From positions 99,474 through 163,473 of the forward strand of contig CAVPOO010000014.1 in the NCBI GenBank assembly GCA_963707015.1: 64,000 bases of DNA, written 5' to 3'. The translations under genes were made by a program, and so were the position numbers. The notes below the pieces were generated by a model. That model had not been told where the DNA came from, did no database searches, and worked only from the letters and a program-made list of their open reading frames with translations. The stretch comes from CAVPOO01 sp963707015. Lineage in GTDB: Bacteria > Pseudomonadota > Gammaproteobacteria > Thiohalobacterales > Thiohalobacteraceae. Positions 17,329 through 26,961 of this stretch are shown here, one piece after another. Within the stretch, counting starts at the first letter, position 1. Every line of letters starts with the position of its first letter.

Positions 17329-17816
17329 AGTGCGTGGTCAGACAGGCACCGGGTGGGGCTGCTGAGCACGGCTGCACACGCCGGGCGTTTCTGCTGGCGG
17401 TCCTGGCGGGTGTAACGGGCGGTGCCACACTCACGAACCGCTACGCGCTCGCGGCCGCGTCGCCTGAGGTCTGCGGGCCGCCGGCCTGGCTTGCCGGCAT
17501 CACCGGCAAGCGGGATGCCGTTGTGCGTCTCGGCCAGGCCTATCTCAAGACCCGTCCAGCGGAGCAGGACAGCGACGTTCTCGCCGCGGCGATTGACCGG
17601 GCGCTGGCGTCAGAGCTCGCGGCCGATGCGCGCGCCGCGGCGGATCCGCTGCAGGTTATTGCGGCACTGAGGCGCGTGGTCCGGGGCGAGTATGCGCGTG
17701 GTGAGGTCGTACGGGTGGCGGGCTGGGTGCTGAGCACGACCGAGGCGCGCCTGTACGGCCTGCAGGCGGCGGTGTCCCACAGCAGGCCCGGGAGTGTGCC
17801 TGATGCGCGGCGATGA
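17325..17816 (+). CDS. Twin-arginine small subunit, gluconate/sorbitol dehydrogenase type
   Basis: 163 residues from GTG 17325 (GTGA overlap with the GMC gene). TRRAFLLAVLAGVTGG near residues 18-33 is a twin-arginine signal. The C-terminal GEVVRVAGWVLSTTEARLYGL motif is typical of small subunits of membrane-bound FAD dehydrogenases (gluconate 2-dehydrogenase subunit 3 and sorbitol dehydrogenase families). Its likely job is to chaperone the GMC flavoprotein and lead it through the Tat pathway. It is convergent with the GH17-GT2 gene, 23 bases away. Confidence 0.78.
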   Translation: MKCVVRQAPGGAAEHGCTRRAFLLAVLAGVTGGATLTNRYALAAASPEVCGPPAWLAGITGKRDAVVRLGQAYLKTRPAEQDSDVLAAAIDRALASELAADARAAADPLQVIAALRRVVRGEYARGEVVRVAGWVLSTTEARLYGLQAAVSHSRPGSVPDARR

Positions 17817-17839
17817 GGCGCAGAGACCGGGCCGCGTCC

Positions 17840-20494
17840 TTAACGCGGTTCCTGCGAGGGCAGATTCGAGACATCGGCCGCCTGGCCCGTGGTCTCATCC
17901 GTATCCATGCAATGCGCGGCGCAGACCAGCTCCGCGCTCAGCCCCGGCAGGGCACTGATCACGGACACCGCCAGGGCAGCGAGATAGGGAATCGACTGGA
18001 TCAGCAGCACGATGATCCACAGCAGCAGATCCGGGCTGTCCGAACCATGCGCCAGCGCGACAGCCACCGCGGCCGTCCAGAGCGCCAGCATGATCAGACA
18101 TTCCTCGCGCACGCTTGCCAGGGCCTGCACCAGCGCCGGGCTGTGCTCGAGCTTCGGCGTGCGCACGAACGGCCGGCCCGTGGTGACCATGCCCAGCAGC
18201 ATGGCCTTGCCGATGGTGTGTGACAGGGCCAGGCCCGCCAGCATCGCCGCCAGGGTCTGGCGCACCGTTCCCACCACCCGCGCACCCCGGTACAGGTAGA
18301 GCACCTTGACGATCTTGAAGCAGAACAGCGCCAGCGGCAGGATGGAGAAGATAATCAGCGGCGGGTCAAAACGCAGCGGTGCCAGCACCATGGCCGTGGA
18401 CCAGACCAGTGCGGCCAGGTTGAACAACAGGTTGACGCCGTCGGCGATCCAGGGCAGCCAGCCGGCCAGGAAGTGATAGCGTTGCCCGGCCGTCAGACGG
18501 GTCCGGCTGATACCGAACAGCCTGGCGGCATGCTGGCGTATGATCTGCATGGCGCCATAGGCCCAGCGAAAACGCTGAACCTTGTAGTTCAGAAACGTAT
18601 CCGGCATGAGACCTCTGCCATAGCTCTTCGGGATATAGCTCGCCTCATAACCCTCCTCGAAGATACGCAGGCCCAGCTCCGCATCTTCGGTGATGCACCA
18701 TTCGCTCCAGCCACCGCTTTCGGCGAGCACCGTTTTTCGCACCAGCGTCATGGTCCCGTGCTGGATGATGGCGTTGCGCTCGTTGCGGGTGACCATGCCA
18801 ATATAGAAAAAGCCGCGATACTCGGCGTAACACATCGCCTTGAATGCGTTCTCTGCGCCATCGCGATAGTTCTGCGGGGCCTGCACGATGGCCGACTGCG
18901 GGTGCTGGAACTGGGGCACCAGATCACGCAGCCAGCATGGGTCGACGATATAGTCGCTATCGATGACGGCAATGATCTTGGCCTCCTCGGCGGTGCGGGC
19001 GAGGGCATAGTTCAGGGCGCCTGACTTGAAACCCGCCAGGGGATCCACGTGGTAGAAGCGGAACCGCGCCCCCAGTTTCTGGCAGTGCGCCTCGACCGGT
19101 TGCCAGACGGCCGGGTCGCGGGTGTTGTTGTCAATGAGCAGCACTTCGAAGCCGGGGTAATCGAGTCGGGCCAGCGCATCGAGGGTTTCAATCAGCATCG
19201 CGGGCGGTTCGTTGTGGGCCGGCACATGAATCGAGACCATCGGCAGGTCTTCGTCGGCGGCTGGCAAGGGCGCAAACAGGCGTCGCCGCTCTGTCACCCA
19301 GAGCGTCTCGGCCCACTCGTGCGCCTCGATCAGCAGCACCAGAATGACGCCGATCATCCCGATCAGCATCAGAATGCCGACAATGATGGAACTGATGGTC
19401 AGGTATTGATGGCCGTAGTCATAGACCACCCACACGGCGGCGGTGGCCGCAGCATAGGCGATGATCGCGAGAAAGCCGCGACCGTGACTGGTCAGGGTCT
19501 TGCTGTCGATCAGCAGGAGGGCGAAGGTGATCGCTGCAATCAGCACGGAAATGCCGGCCAGCAGCGGCCAGTGCGGGATTTCCACGATGGGCTCTGAAAA
19601 GGCGAACTTCGGCTGGCGCTCGACATCGAATACGCCCCAGTAAGCCCCGACGGCGCCCTCGGTCTGGCGCTTCCAGGGCTGGTCGAAGGCCTCCATCACA
19701 TAGTAGATGTAGTGCTCCTGCCGGGCCCGCTCCAGGAAGCGGCGCAGAAACACCGCCTCGTTGGCATCCGATGCCACGGCAGACTGGCGGGTGCGGCCGT
19801 TGCTTGGCCAGCCCACCTCGGCAATCACGATCGGCTTGCCGGGATACAGCTGTTGCAGGTCATGGATGCGGTCGACCACGTGGTCGACCGCATGATCGAT
19901 AGCGATTCCCTCCCAGTAGGGCAGCATGTGCACCGCGAGGTAATCCACATGCTCGACCAGCTCCGGGTGTTTGGCCCACACGTGCCAGGGCTCGGCGGTG
20001 CTGACCGGGATCTCCAGTTCGGCGCGCACCTTGTCCAGGTAGGCGATCAGCTGCCTGGTGGAAATCTCTCGGCGCAGGATCGCCTCGTTGCCGACAATCA
20101 CCCGCACGACATTGCGGCGCTGCTTTTGCGCAATGGTGATCAGGCGTTCAATCTCGAGCTCATTCGCCCTCAGATCGGCACTGATCCAGGCGCCCAGCGC
20201 GACATTGATGCCGTGCTTGCGGGCCAGGGCCGGGATCTCGCCGAGCGTGTTGCCAACCGTGTAGGTGCGGACCGCATGCGTCGTGCCGGCCAGCAGGCTC
20301 AGATCGCTGTCGATCTCTTCCACGCTTGGCCAGATGGCCTTCACCGGGTCATGGTGCGCGCGCAGGGGCTGGAATGAGAAACCCTGGATCACCTTGGGCC
20401 AGGGCGGCTCGGTATCCGGGCGATTGACCCAGGCCCACACGCTGATGGTCACGGCGGCGATCGCGACGGCAATGATGATGTTGATCTTGGTCAT
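17840..20494 (-). CDS. Membrane beta-glucan synthase, GH17 plus GT2 domains (NdvB-like)
   Basis: 884 residues. After an N-terminal membrane anchor (5-24) comes a glycoside hydrolase 17-like domain (about 35-310) with GNEAIL and AEVGWPS holding the two expected glutamates. Four membrane helices (about 315-405) follow, then a processive GT2 domain (about 420-650) with DSDY, TEDAEL and QRFRW, and about six C-terminal helices. The same architecture is known in NdvB-type proteins that make cyclic or linear beta-1,3(-1,6)-glucans, where GH17 acts as a transglycosidase. It should work at the inner membrane, with the GH17 part on the periplasmic side. Single gene, convergent with the GMC pair. Confidence 0.88.
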   Translation of the reverse strand: MTKINIIIAVAIAAVTISVWAWVNRPDTEPPWPKVIQGFSFQPLRAHHDPVKAIWPSVEEIDSDLSLLAGTTHAVRTYTVGNTLGEIPALARKHGINVALGAWISADLRANELEIERLITIAQKQRRNVVRVIVGNEAILRREISTRQLIAYLDKVRAELEIPVSTAEPWHVWAKHPELVEHVDYLAVHMLPYWEGIAIDHAVDHVVDRIHDLQQLYPGKPIVIAEVGWPSNGRTRQSAVASDANEAVFLRRFLERARQEHYIYYVMEAFDQPWKRQTEGAVGAYWGVFDVERQPKFAFSEPIVEIPHWPLLAGISVLIAAITFALLLIDSKTLTSHGRGFLAIIAYAAATAAVWVVYDYGHQYLTISSIIVGILMLIGMIGVILVLLIEAHEWAETLWVTERRRLFAPLPAADEDLPMVSIHVPAHNEPPAMLIETLDALARLDYPGFEVLLIDNNTRDPAVWQPVEAHCQKLGARFRFYHVDPLAGFKSGALNYALARTAEEAKIIAVIDSDYIVDPCWLRDLVPQFQHPQSAIVQAPQNYRDGAENAFKAMCYAEYRGFFYIGMVTRNERNAIIQHGTMTLVRKTVLAESGGWSEWCITEDAELGLRIFEEGYEASYIPKSYGRGLMPDTFLNYKVQRFRWAYGAMQIIRQHAARLFGISRTRLTAGQRYHFLAGWLPWIADGVNLLFNLAALVWSTAMVLAPLRFDPPLIIFSILPLALFCFKIVKVLYLYRGARVVGTVRQTLAAMLAGLALSHTIGKAMLLGMVTTGRPFVRTPKLEHSPALVQALASVREECLIMLALWTAAVAVALAHGSDSPDLLLWIIVLLIQSIPYLAALAVSVISALPGLSAELVCAAHCMDTDETTGQAADVSNLPSQEPR

Positions 20495-20784
20495 GTGTGG
20501 CTACGTAGCGAACCCAATCAATCGATAGTACGGGCGGACGCCGAATGCGACCGCGTCAGCCGGGACCGCAAGCGAGCCAATGTATCCACTGCCATCCCGT
20601 CCTGCCGTTTCCTTCTTCTCAGTTCTTCGGCCGCGTGCTGCCCACCGCCCGCTGCCGGGTGTGCTCGCGACGGCGCCCGGTAACAACCGGCATGTGAGCG
20701 ATTTCACGAAGTCAGGTTGACCTCGTACCGAAATATTGGTTTGAACACTGCCACCCCTAACCGCTTGAAAGGAATAGGCGATCT

Positions 20785-22083
20785 GTGGTCGAGACCATGG
20801 CCCTCATGACGGAGCACTGCCGCGGTGGCGCTATCCCTGACGTGCATTCGGCCCTATCGAGACTATACCCGATATCGCCAGCGCTGAAAGAGCGGGGCAG
20901 GGATGCGTACCGGTTGAATGGCTGCTCGCCGCCGGTGACCCGCTCGGTGCGCGGGACACCCGCCTGCCGTGGCAACAGCCCTGCCGCCGTCCTGCTCCTG
21001 ACCAGCCTGTTGTGCGCCATGGCATCCGCTGCGGTGGGTGGCAACGCATACACGTTCAAATCCGATACGATAACCAGCAACCCCTACCGTGCAACCACAC
21101 TGGCTGCGCTCTCACGTCACGAAACCGGTCTGCGACTGCTGAGCCGCGACCTGGTGCTTGCCAACGGCGAAAAGACCCGCCTTTCCTTCCTGCTTGCGCA
21201 GTCATCCGCAAGTCCCGTCCACGACGCGCCCTCCGGGTCAGCGCAGGCAGACCCTGCCGGTGCCGAGCAGTCGGTGAGCCACATGGAATTGCAGGGGGCG
21301 CTAACGTCGCGACTGAGCTATCGCACACGGCTCGGGCTCGCGGGGGAGCGGTACCGCGGCAGTTACGGCGGCAGAGACAGCCGCTGGGTCGACACGCAAC
21401 TGGCCTGGAAGCCGAGTTCGAGGCTCGGTTTTACCAGCGATTTCCTGGCCAAACGATCTGGGCTGTCGACGCCAAATCCGCTGACTCTCGGAAGGCTGGG
21501 ATTCACCGCTGCCGGTAAGGGGTTTACCGGCACATCAGGCGCTATTGGCTATTCCGCCGGACTGTCTCTTACCCGGGAACGCCGCGCCAACACGGAACCG
21601 GTGGCGAAAGAAAAGCTGCAGCTGAGCCTCGAGAAACCACTTGCCAAAGACTGGCCAAGCTTGCGCCTGCAGCTCGGCCAGGCACGCGAGCACCGCAGCC
21701 ACAGGGTTATGGGGCGGCAAACGGAGCGTCGCTTTGGGGTGAGTCAGGGGCTGTCCAGCCGCCTTGGCGAGGCCAGCTTCCTGTTCGAGTATGGTACCCG
21801 AGCGTACCGCCTGGCTCAGCCCCGTGATGAGGATGGCCCCGCCGTCGGTATCCGCTTCGAGCGCCCGGAGGACCGCGCAGGGTTAAATCTGTACCTCGTC
21901 CGCACGGATTATCGTGATCCGGGCACCGCCGATGCGACCCGGCACGGTGCCTCGTTCTCCTACGCACGGCTCATGGATACCGGCTCCATCGGCCTGACCT
22001 TCAACTACGACGCCCAGCGCAGCGCAGATGGCACCGCGACGCCCAGCTATGGCTCCGAGCTCGTCTGGACCAACCGCTTCTGA
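20785..22083 (+). CDS. Outer-membrane beta-barrel-like protein of unknown function
   Basis: Up to 432 residues from GTG 20785 (AAAGGA upstream). The only hydrophobic export segment is AAVLLLTSLLCAMASA at about residues 66-81, so either the true start lies further in (no good candidate with a binding site) or the signal has a long n-region. The mature part consists of repeated amphipathic beta strands (RLSYRTRLGLAGERY, SIGLTFNYDAQRS) and ends in WTNRF, the terminal aromatic signature of outer-membrane barrels. No specific family recognised. Convergent with the aldo/keto reductase gene. Confidence 0.7.
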   Translation: MVETMALMTEHCRGGAIPDVHSALSRLYPISPALKERGRDAYRLNGCSPPVTRSVRGTPACRGNSPAAVLLLTSLLCAMASAAVGGNAYTFKSDTITSNPYRATTLAALSRHETGLRLLSRDLVLANGEKTRLSFLLAQSSASPVHDAPSGSAQADPAGAEQSVSHMELQGALTSRLSYRTRLGLAGERYRGSYGGRDSRWVDTQLAWKPSSRLGFTSDFLAKRSGLSTPNPLTLGRLGFTAAGKGFTGTSGAIGYSAGLSLTRERRANTEPVAKEKLQLSLEKPLAKDWPSLRLQLGQAREHRSHRVMGRQTERRFGVSQGLSSRLGEASFLFEYGTRAYRLAQPRDEDGPAVGIRFERPEDRAGLNLYLVRTDYRDPGTADATRHGASFSYARLMDTGSIGLTFNYDAQRSADGTATPSYGSELVWTNRF

Positions 22084-22142
22084 CACGCAGGACAAACGGA
22101 ACGGGTTCAGTGTTTGCGGGGCGCAGGACCCAACACTTCAGT

Positions 22143-23186
22143 TCAGGGGCAGGGGTTGGGGTGCGCCTGGTGAATCGCCTGGATTGCCTCGAGAACGTCC
22201 TCGGACAGGCTTATCTGGATACTGCCGATGTCGGTCCTCAGCTGGTCCATCGTGGTTGCCCCGACGATGGTGCTGGTGAGAAACTTTCGGCTGGTGACGA
22301 AAGCCAGCGCCATCTGGGCAAGATCGAGATGGTGGCGTCGCGCAAGCGCCGCGTATTTTTCGATGGCCTGTTCGGCGGCGGGGTTGCTGTAACGTGTATA
22401 GTCCGGATACAGGGTCAGGCGTGCTGCGGCCGGGCGCGCACCGCCGAGATACTTGCCGGACAGGACACCGAAGCCCAGCGGTGAATACGCGAGCAGACCG
22501 CAGCCCTCTCGCCACGATACCTCCGCCATCCCGACTTCATAGGTTCTGTTCAGCAGGCTGTAGGGGTTCTGCACGCTGACGATACGCGGCAGGTTCAGTT
22601 GCTCGGCGACGTGCAGGAAGCGCATCACGCCCCAGGGTGTCTCATTGGATAAACCGATGTAACGGATCTTTCCCGCCTGGACAAATCCGTCCAACGCTGC
22701 CAGTGTTTCGGCAATGGGGGTGAAGTCGTCCTGGTCTTTCGGCGTGAACCCGAGCTCACCGAAATAGTTCGTGTCGCGTTCCGGCCAGTGCAGCTGATAC
22801 AGATCGATCCAGTCGGTCTGCAGGCGCCTGAGGCTCGCGTTCAGGGCCGCTTCGAGGTGTTGGCGGGTAAAGCGGGTTTTGCCCTTGCGGATGTGATCAA
22901 CCCAGCCCTCGCCCGGTCCGGCGATCTTACTGGCCAGAATAATCCTGTCCCGATTGCCCGTCCTGCTCAGCCAGTTGCCGATGATCTCTTCCGTGCGTCC
23001 GTAGGTTTTGGCCTTGGGTGGAATCGAATACAACTCTGCGGTGTCGAAAAAGTTCACGCCCTGTGCCATGGCGTAGTCCATTTGTTCGAAAGCCTCGGCC
23101 TCGGTGTTCTGTTCGCCCCAGGTCATGGTACCCAGACAGATAGCGCTGACATCGATGCCGGTATCGCCCAGTTTTCTGTAGTGCAT
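22143..23186 (-). CDS. tas: NADP(H)-dependent aldo/keto reductase, Tas type
   Basis: 347 residues from ATG 23186 (MHYRKLGDTGIDVSAICLGTMTWGEQN), the usual start of the Tas group. The catalytic tetrad is visible: D48, Y53, K87 and H about 124 (LYQLHWPER). A TIM-barrel oxidoreductase acting on carbonyls; E. coli Tas suppresses some tyrosine auxotrophs, but its natural substrate is unclear. An in-frame extension to 23228 lacks support. Monocistronic. Confidence 0.92.
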   Translation of the reverse strand: MHYRKLGDTGIDVSAICLGTMTWGEQNTEAEAFEQMDYAMAQGVNFFDTAELYSIPPKAKTYGRTEEIIGNWLSRTGNRDRIILASKIAGPGEGWVDHIRKGKTRFTRQHLEAALNASLRRLQTDWIDLYQLHWPERDTNYFGELGFTPKDQDDFTPIAETLAALDGFVQAGKIRYIGLSNETPWGVMRFLHVAEQLNLPRIVSVQNPYSLLNRTYEVGMAEVSWREGCGLLAYSPLGFGVLSGKYLGGARPAAARLTLYPDYTRYSNPAAEQAIEKYAALARRHHLDLAQMALAFVTSRKFLTSTIVGATTMDQLRTDIGSIQISLSEDVLEAIQAIHQAHPNPCP

Positions 23187-23520
23187 ATGCGTTGGTCTCT
23201 GAGGGGGACTTCCGCTTATAGTACGCAAAACCGCTCGCTGACCCTAACCGGGGTTGTCGTCTGCGCGGGAATACGGTCAGCCGGGGGGGAGCACCGGGCA
23301 ACACAGGGCTCAGCGCGCAGTCGTCCTCTGGCGCCGCTCTTTGGCCAGCGGGGCCGGAGACGTGTCGGGGAGTCACGGCCAGTCTGGCTGCTGCTGGCCA
23401 AAGCCTCCGGGTAGGATAGAATAGCGCAGGAATTGCGGACCGGGCCCGCCCTTGCCGTGAAGCGATACCTGGCGTGCGCTTTTATTTCGGTCAACCTTTC
23501 GGGTCGGGGAGCATTCAGAC
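23187..23520. other. 334-base divergent intergenic region
   Basis: Separates the divergent tas and MscS-like genes and must hold both promoters. No repeat, RNA gene or clear operator seen; frames reading across it have no protein features. Confidence 0.4.
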
Positions 23521-25221
23521 ATGTCGATTTCAATCAACGCCTCCCTGCGGACCCTGCTGGTTGCCCTGGGTATACTGACCTGGCTGGTGTGCCCCTCGGT
23601 GTGGGCGCAGACCGACCAGGCGCCTGTCGAAGACCCGCAATTGCAGGACACCCTCAGTACACTAAACTCGCTCATCGGCTTACAGGTCCAGCTGAAAAGC
23701 GAGATCGAAGGTCTGGGTCGCGAGTTGAGTGCCGCTCAGACACCGGCTCAGAAGAAAGAGATTCAGGCGCAACTGGATAAACTCGACGTTGACCTGCAGA
23801 TCACGATCAGGAATCTGAAAGAGACTGCGGCCGGCGCGGACATATCCGGCCTGCGCGTCACGAAGGAACCCGAATTCAACTTCCAGGAAGAGATATTCGC
23901 CCTGCTCAAACCGGCCTTGCAAGAGATGAAGGACATGACCAGCCATGTCCGCATGAAAGCCGACCTGAAGGACAAGATAGTCTATTACCATGATAAGCTG
24001 CCTGTCGTGCGCAAGGCTGTTGCCAATATCACACGCCTGCTGGAAAGCACTGAAGATCCCGCCCTGCAGAAATACCTGAAGCGGATGCTGGCGGACTGGC
24101 AGAAGCAGTTGACCTTCATGCAGAGCGAATTGCAGTCGGCGGAACTCCAGCTGGAAAAGCTGGAGCGTTCGGAGGCCTCTCTGGCCGAAGCCTCGCAGAG
24201 TTATCTCAAGGGCTTCTTCCAGAAACGGGGTCTTTATCTGACCCAGGCCCTGCTGGTTGTCCTGGGCATCCTGCTGGTATCGCGTCTCAGCTACAAGGCA
24301 ATGGTGCGGCTGATTCCCGGCTACCGCAGAGAACACTGGAGCTTTCGTATCCGTCTGCTCGATCTGGCGCACAGGGTGCTCACCGTTCTGTTGGCCATCA
24401 TGGGACCGATGGTGGTGTTCTATGTGGTCGAGGACTGGGTGCTGTTCAGTCTTGGCATTCTGCTGCTGTTGGGTATTGGCCTGACTGTCAGACACGCATT
24501 GCCGCGCTACTTTCACCAGGTCCAGCTTTTTCTCAATGTCGGCTCGGTGCGCGAGGGCGAAAGGATATTTCTCGATGGCCTGCCGTGGCGGGTAAGGCGG
24601 ATCAATATCTTCAGCATGCTGGAAAATCCAACCGCCGACCTTGTCCAGCGGGTGCCGCTCGACGACCTGGTCGATCTGAAGTCCCGGCCGGTCAAAAAGG
24701 AAGATCCGTGGTTCCCGTGCCAACGGGGCGACTGGGTCCTGCTCAGTGACGGAATGCGTGGCAAGGTTATCGGGATATCCCCGGAACTGGTGCAGCTGAT
24801 CGAGCGCGGCGGGGCACATCGAACTTATCAGACCGCGGATTTTCTCGGACTGGCACCACTCAATCTCACCATGAATTTCCGTCTGAAGGAAACGATCGGC
24901 ATCACCTATGGCCTGCAGAAGGAGAGCGTTACGACCATACCGGATATCCTGAAAGGCCATATCGAAAAGCGTATTGCCGACGAAGGCTATGCCGACCAGC
25001 TGCTCAATCTTCGCGTCGAGTTCCAGCAGGCCAACACATCCTCACTGGATATCGTGGTGATAGCCGATTTCGATGGCGTGCTCGCGGACCTGTATAACCG
25101 GCTGAGACGCGCCATACAGCGCTGGTGCGTGGAGGCATGTACGGAATACAACTGGGAGATCCCGTTCACGCAGCTGACATTGCACCAGGCTGAAGGTGTA
25201 GGGTCAGATCCTGAATCCTGA
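23521..25221 (+). CDS. MscS-related membrane protein with long periplasmic N-terminal domain
   Basis: 566 residues. Signal peptide to about 29 (VWAQ), then a coiled-coil region (about 45-230, QLKSEIEGLGRELS, LQSAELQLEKLERSEASL), three membrane helices (about 237-335) and a C-terminal soluble domain with beta structure (DWVLLSDGMRGKVIGISPELVQL) and an alpha/beta tail, as in MscK/YbdG-type relatives. The pore helix of MscS (glycine/alanine-rich) is not obvious: the segment ILLLLGIGLTVRHALPRYFHQV replaces it, so channel activity is unproven. Likely a mechanosensitive-channel homologue of the inner membrane. A PPQGGG-free gap with a partial TESTE-type repeat follows. Confidence 0.72.
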   Translation: MSISINASLRTLLVALGILTWLVCPSVWAQTDQAPVEDPQLQDTLSTLNSLIGLQVQLKSEIEGLGRELSAAQTPAQKKEIQAQLDKLDVDLQITIRNLKETAAGADISGLRVTKEPEFNFQEEIFALLKPALQEMKDMTSHVRMKADLKDKIVYYHDKLPVVRKAVANITRLLESTEDPALQKYLKRMLADWQKQLTFMQSELQSAELQLEKLERSEASLAEASQSYLKGFFQKRGLYLTQALLVVLGILLVSRLSYKAMVRLIPGYRREHWSFRIRLLDLAHRVLTVLLAIMGPMVVFYVVEDWVLFSLGILLLLGIGLTVRHALPRYFHQVQLFLNVGSVREGERIFLDGLPWRVRRINIFSMLENPTADLVQRVPLDDLVDLKSRPVKKEDPWFPCQRGDWVLLSDGMRGKVIGISPELVQLIERGGAHRTYQTADFLGLAPLNLTMNFRLKETIGITYGLQKESVTTIPDILKGHIEKRIADEGYADQLLNLRVEFQQANTSSLDIVVIADFDGVLADLYNRLRRAIQRWCVEACTEYNWEIPFTQLTLHQAEGVGSDPES

Positions 25222-25270
25222 AATTTCAGGTCTGCAGCAAGGGTGATTCGGGTGTAGCTGGGGCTTTTTT

Positions 25271-25372
25271 CAATCTGATGATGACGGATTGTATGGCCAC
25301 GGAATCCACGGAAGAACACGGATAAATTTCTAATGCCTGCTTCGTTCTTTCCGTTCAACCATAAGTAAGGCG
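25271..25372 (+). repeat. Partial copy of the CCACGGAATCCACGGA palindromic repeat
   Basis: Begins CAATCTGATGATGACGGAT like the full copies at 35868, 42020 and 43713, keeps one ATCCACGGA unit, and then loses similarity; the right half is missing. Lies directly upstream of the glutamate dehydrogenase gene. Confidence 0.75.
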
Positions 25373-25405
25373 ATAAACTCCCGCCGATTCAAAATCCGCC
25401 CCCCG

Positions 25406-26776
25406 ATGGATGGCCCTGCGATGTCAAGCAAAGTATCCGAAGCCGAGCCGGACAATGAGAACCTCGATCCGGTCTATATCAGTGAACAGCAGTTTGATCG
25501 GGCCGTGTGCCATATGAAGGGGCTGAAAAAGGGTCTGGTTGATTTTCTCAAGAAACCGAAACGCGTGAACATCGTTAACTTTCCGATCGAGCTCGACGAT
25601 GGGTCGGTGGAAAGCTTTCAGGGTTGTCGGGTGGTTCACAACCGGGTATTCGGGCCCGGCAAGGGCGGTATGCGTTACCATCCCGACGTCACGATCGAGG
25701 AGGTGATCTCGCTTGCCAAGCTGATGACCTGGAAATGCGCACTGGTCAACATTCCTTTTGGCGGCGCCAAGGGCGGCGTGGTCTGTGATCCGAAGAATCT
25801 GAGTGAAAGTGAATTGCGGCGCATTACCCGGCGCTTTACATCCGAGTTGTTTGACGTCATTGGCCCGCACAAGGATATCCCGGCGCCTGATCTGTATACC
25901 AGTGAGCAGACCATGGCCTGGATATTCGATACCTACGATGTGCTGCACCCCGGCTACAACAATCGCCCCGTGGTGACCGGCAAGCCGCTGGAAATGGGCG
26001 GCTCGTATGGCCGTCACGAGGCGACGGGCAATGGCTGCGTCTATGCGACCAAACGCTTTCTGTCAAAGGCGCTCCTGCCCGAGCAGCAGGAAATCGCCGG
26101 TGCGCGTGTTGTCATTCAGGGCTTCGGCGATGTCGGATCCGTGGCGGCAGATGCCTTCTGCCGTGAGGGGGCGAAGATTGTAGCGATCAGCGACAGCCAG
26201 GGCGGTATTTACAAGGCAGACGGTCTGGATCCCGCCGTGGTCATGGACTTTAAGGCGGAACACGGCACGGTTGTGGGTATGGCCGATACGCTGACAATCA
26301 CCAACGCGGAACTGCTGGAGCTCGAATGCGATATCCTGGTGCCTGCGGCACTGGGTAATCAGATTCATGGCGGTAATGCCAACAGTATCAAGGCCAGATT
26401 GATTGTTGAGGCGGCGAATAATCCCACCACGCCGCTGGCAGACGATATCCTGAATAAGAAAGGCATCTACGTGTTACCGGATATTCTCGCCAATGCGGGT
26501 GGCGTGACCGTGAGTTATTACGAATGGGTGCAGAATCAGGCCAACGAGCAGTGGTCGCTCGAGCAGGTCACCGAGAAACTGAAAGCCAAAATGTCTGCGG
26601 TGGTGGATGCGGTATTCAACCGCTGGCAGTCGTTTGTGGTGGGAGAAGAGCTTCCCGCCGATCAGGCAACGGCTGTCGAAGCCGGTCAGCAGGCACCGGA
26701 TTTTCGCACCATTGCGCTGCTCATCGCCATCGAACGCGTCGCCAAGGCAACATTGATACGCGGCATCTGGCCGTGA
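25406..26776 (+). CDS. gdhA: Glu/Leu/Phe/Val dehydrogenase (glutamate dehydrogenase)
   Basis: 456 residues (451 if ATG 25421 is the start; neither has a strong binding site). The N-terminal catalytic domain shows GPGKGGMRYHP, KCALVNIPFGGAKGGV (the catalytic lysines) and PAPDLYTSEQTMAW; the NAD(P) domain begins at about 225 with VVIQGFGDVGSVAAD. Length and motifs fit hexameric glutamate dehydrogenase, which reversibly deaminates glutamate to 2-oxoglutarate. The coenzyme preference cannot be read with confidence. Monocistronic, with an intergenic repeat in its promoter region. Confidence 0.9.
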   Translation: MDGPAMSSKVSEAEPDNENLDPVYISEQQFDRAVCHMKGLKKGLVDFLKKPKRVNIVNFPIELDDGSVESFQGCRVVHNRVFGPGKGGMRYHPDVTIEEVISLAKLMTWKCALVNIPFGGAKGGVVCDPKNLSESELRRITRRFTSELFDVIGPHKDIPAPDLYTSEQTMAWIFDTYDVLHPGYNNRPVVTGKPLEMGGSYGRHEATGNGCVYATKRFLSKALLPEQQEIAGARVVIQGFGDVGSVAADAFCREGAKIVAISDSQGGIYKADGLDPAVVMDFKAEHGTVVGMADTLTITNAELLELECDILVPAALGNQIHGGNANSIKARLIVEAANNPTTPLADDILNKKGIYVLPDILANAGGVTVSYYEWVQNQANEQWSLEQVTEKLKAKMSAVVDAVFNRWQSFVVGEELPADQATAVEAGQQAPDFRTIALLIAIERVAKATLIRGIWP

Positions 26777-26961
26777 TCGCGTGAGCAGGCAGGGCAGGCC
26801 GCACGCGCAGTGAGTCATGCCGCGCTGGTCGATGCTCAGCCTTTTCCAGGACAATGCCGACCTGTGGGGTCGTTCCCCGCTGGAGATGGAGCGGCGTTAA
26901 GCGGATCGTTGCACGTTCTTGCCGCCTATACGCCCTGATGCAACAGTCGAAGGAGGATGCC

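Noticed and set aside
26818..26901. Small open frame of 27 codons (MPRWSMLSLFQDNADLWGRS...)
   Set aside because: No binding site and no support beyond the frame itself; lies in the leader of the GFA gene.
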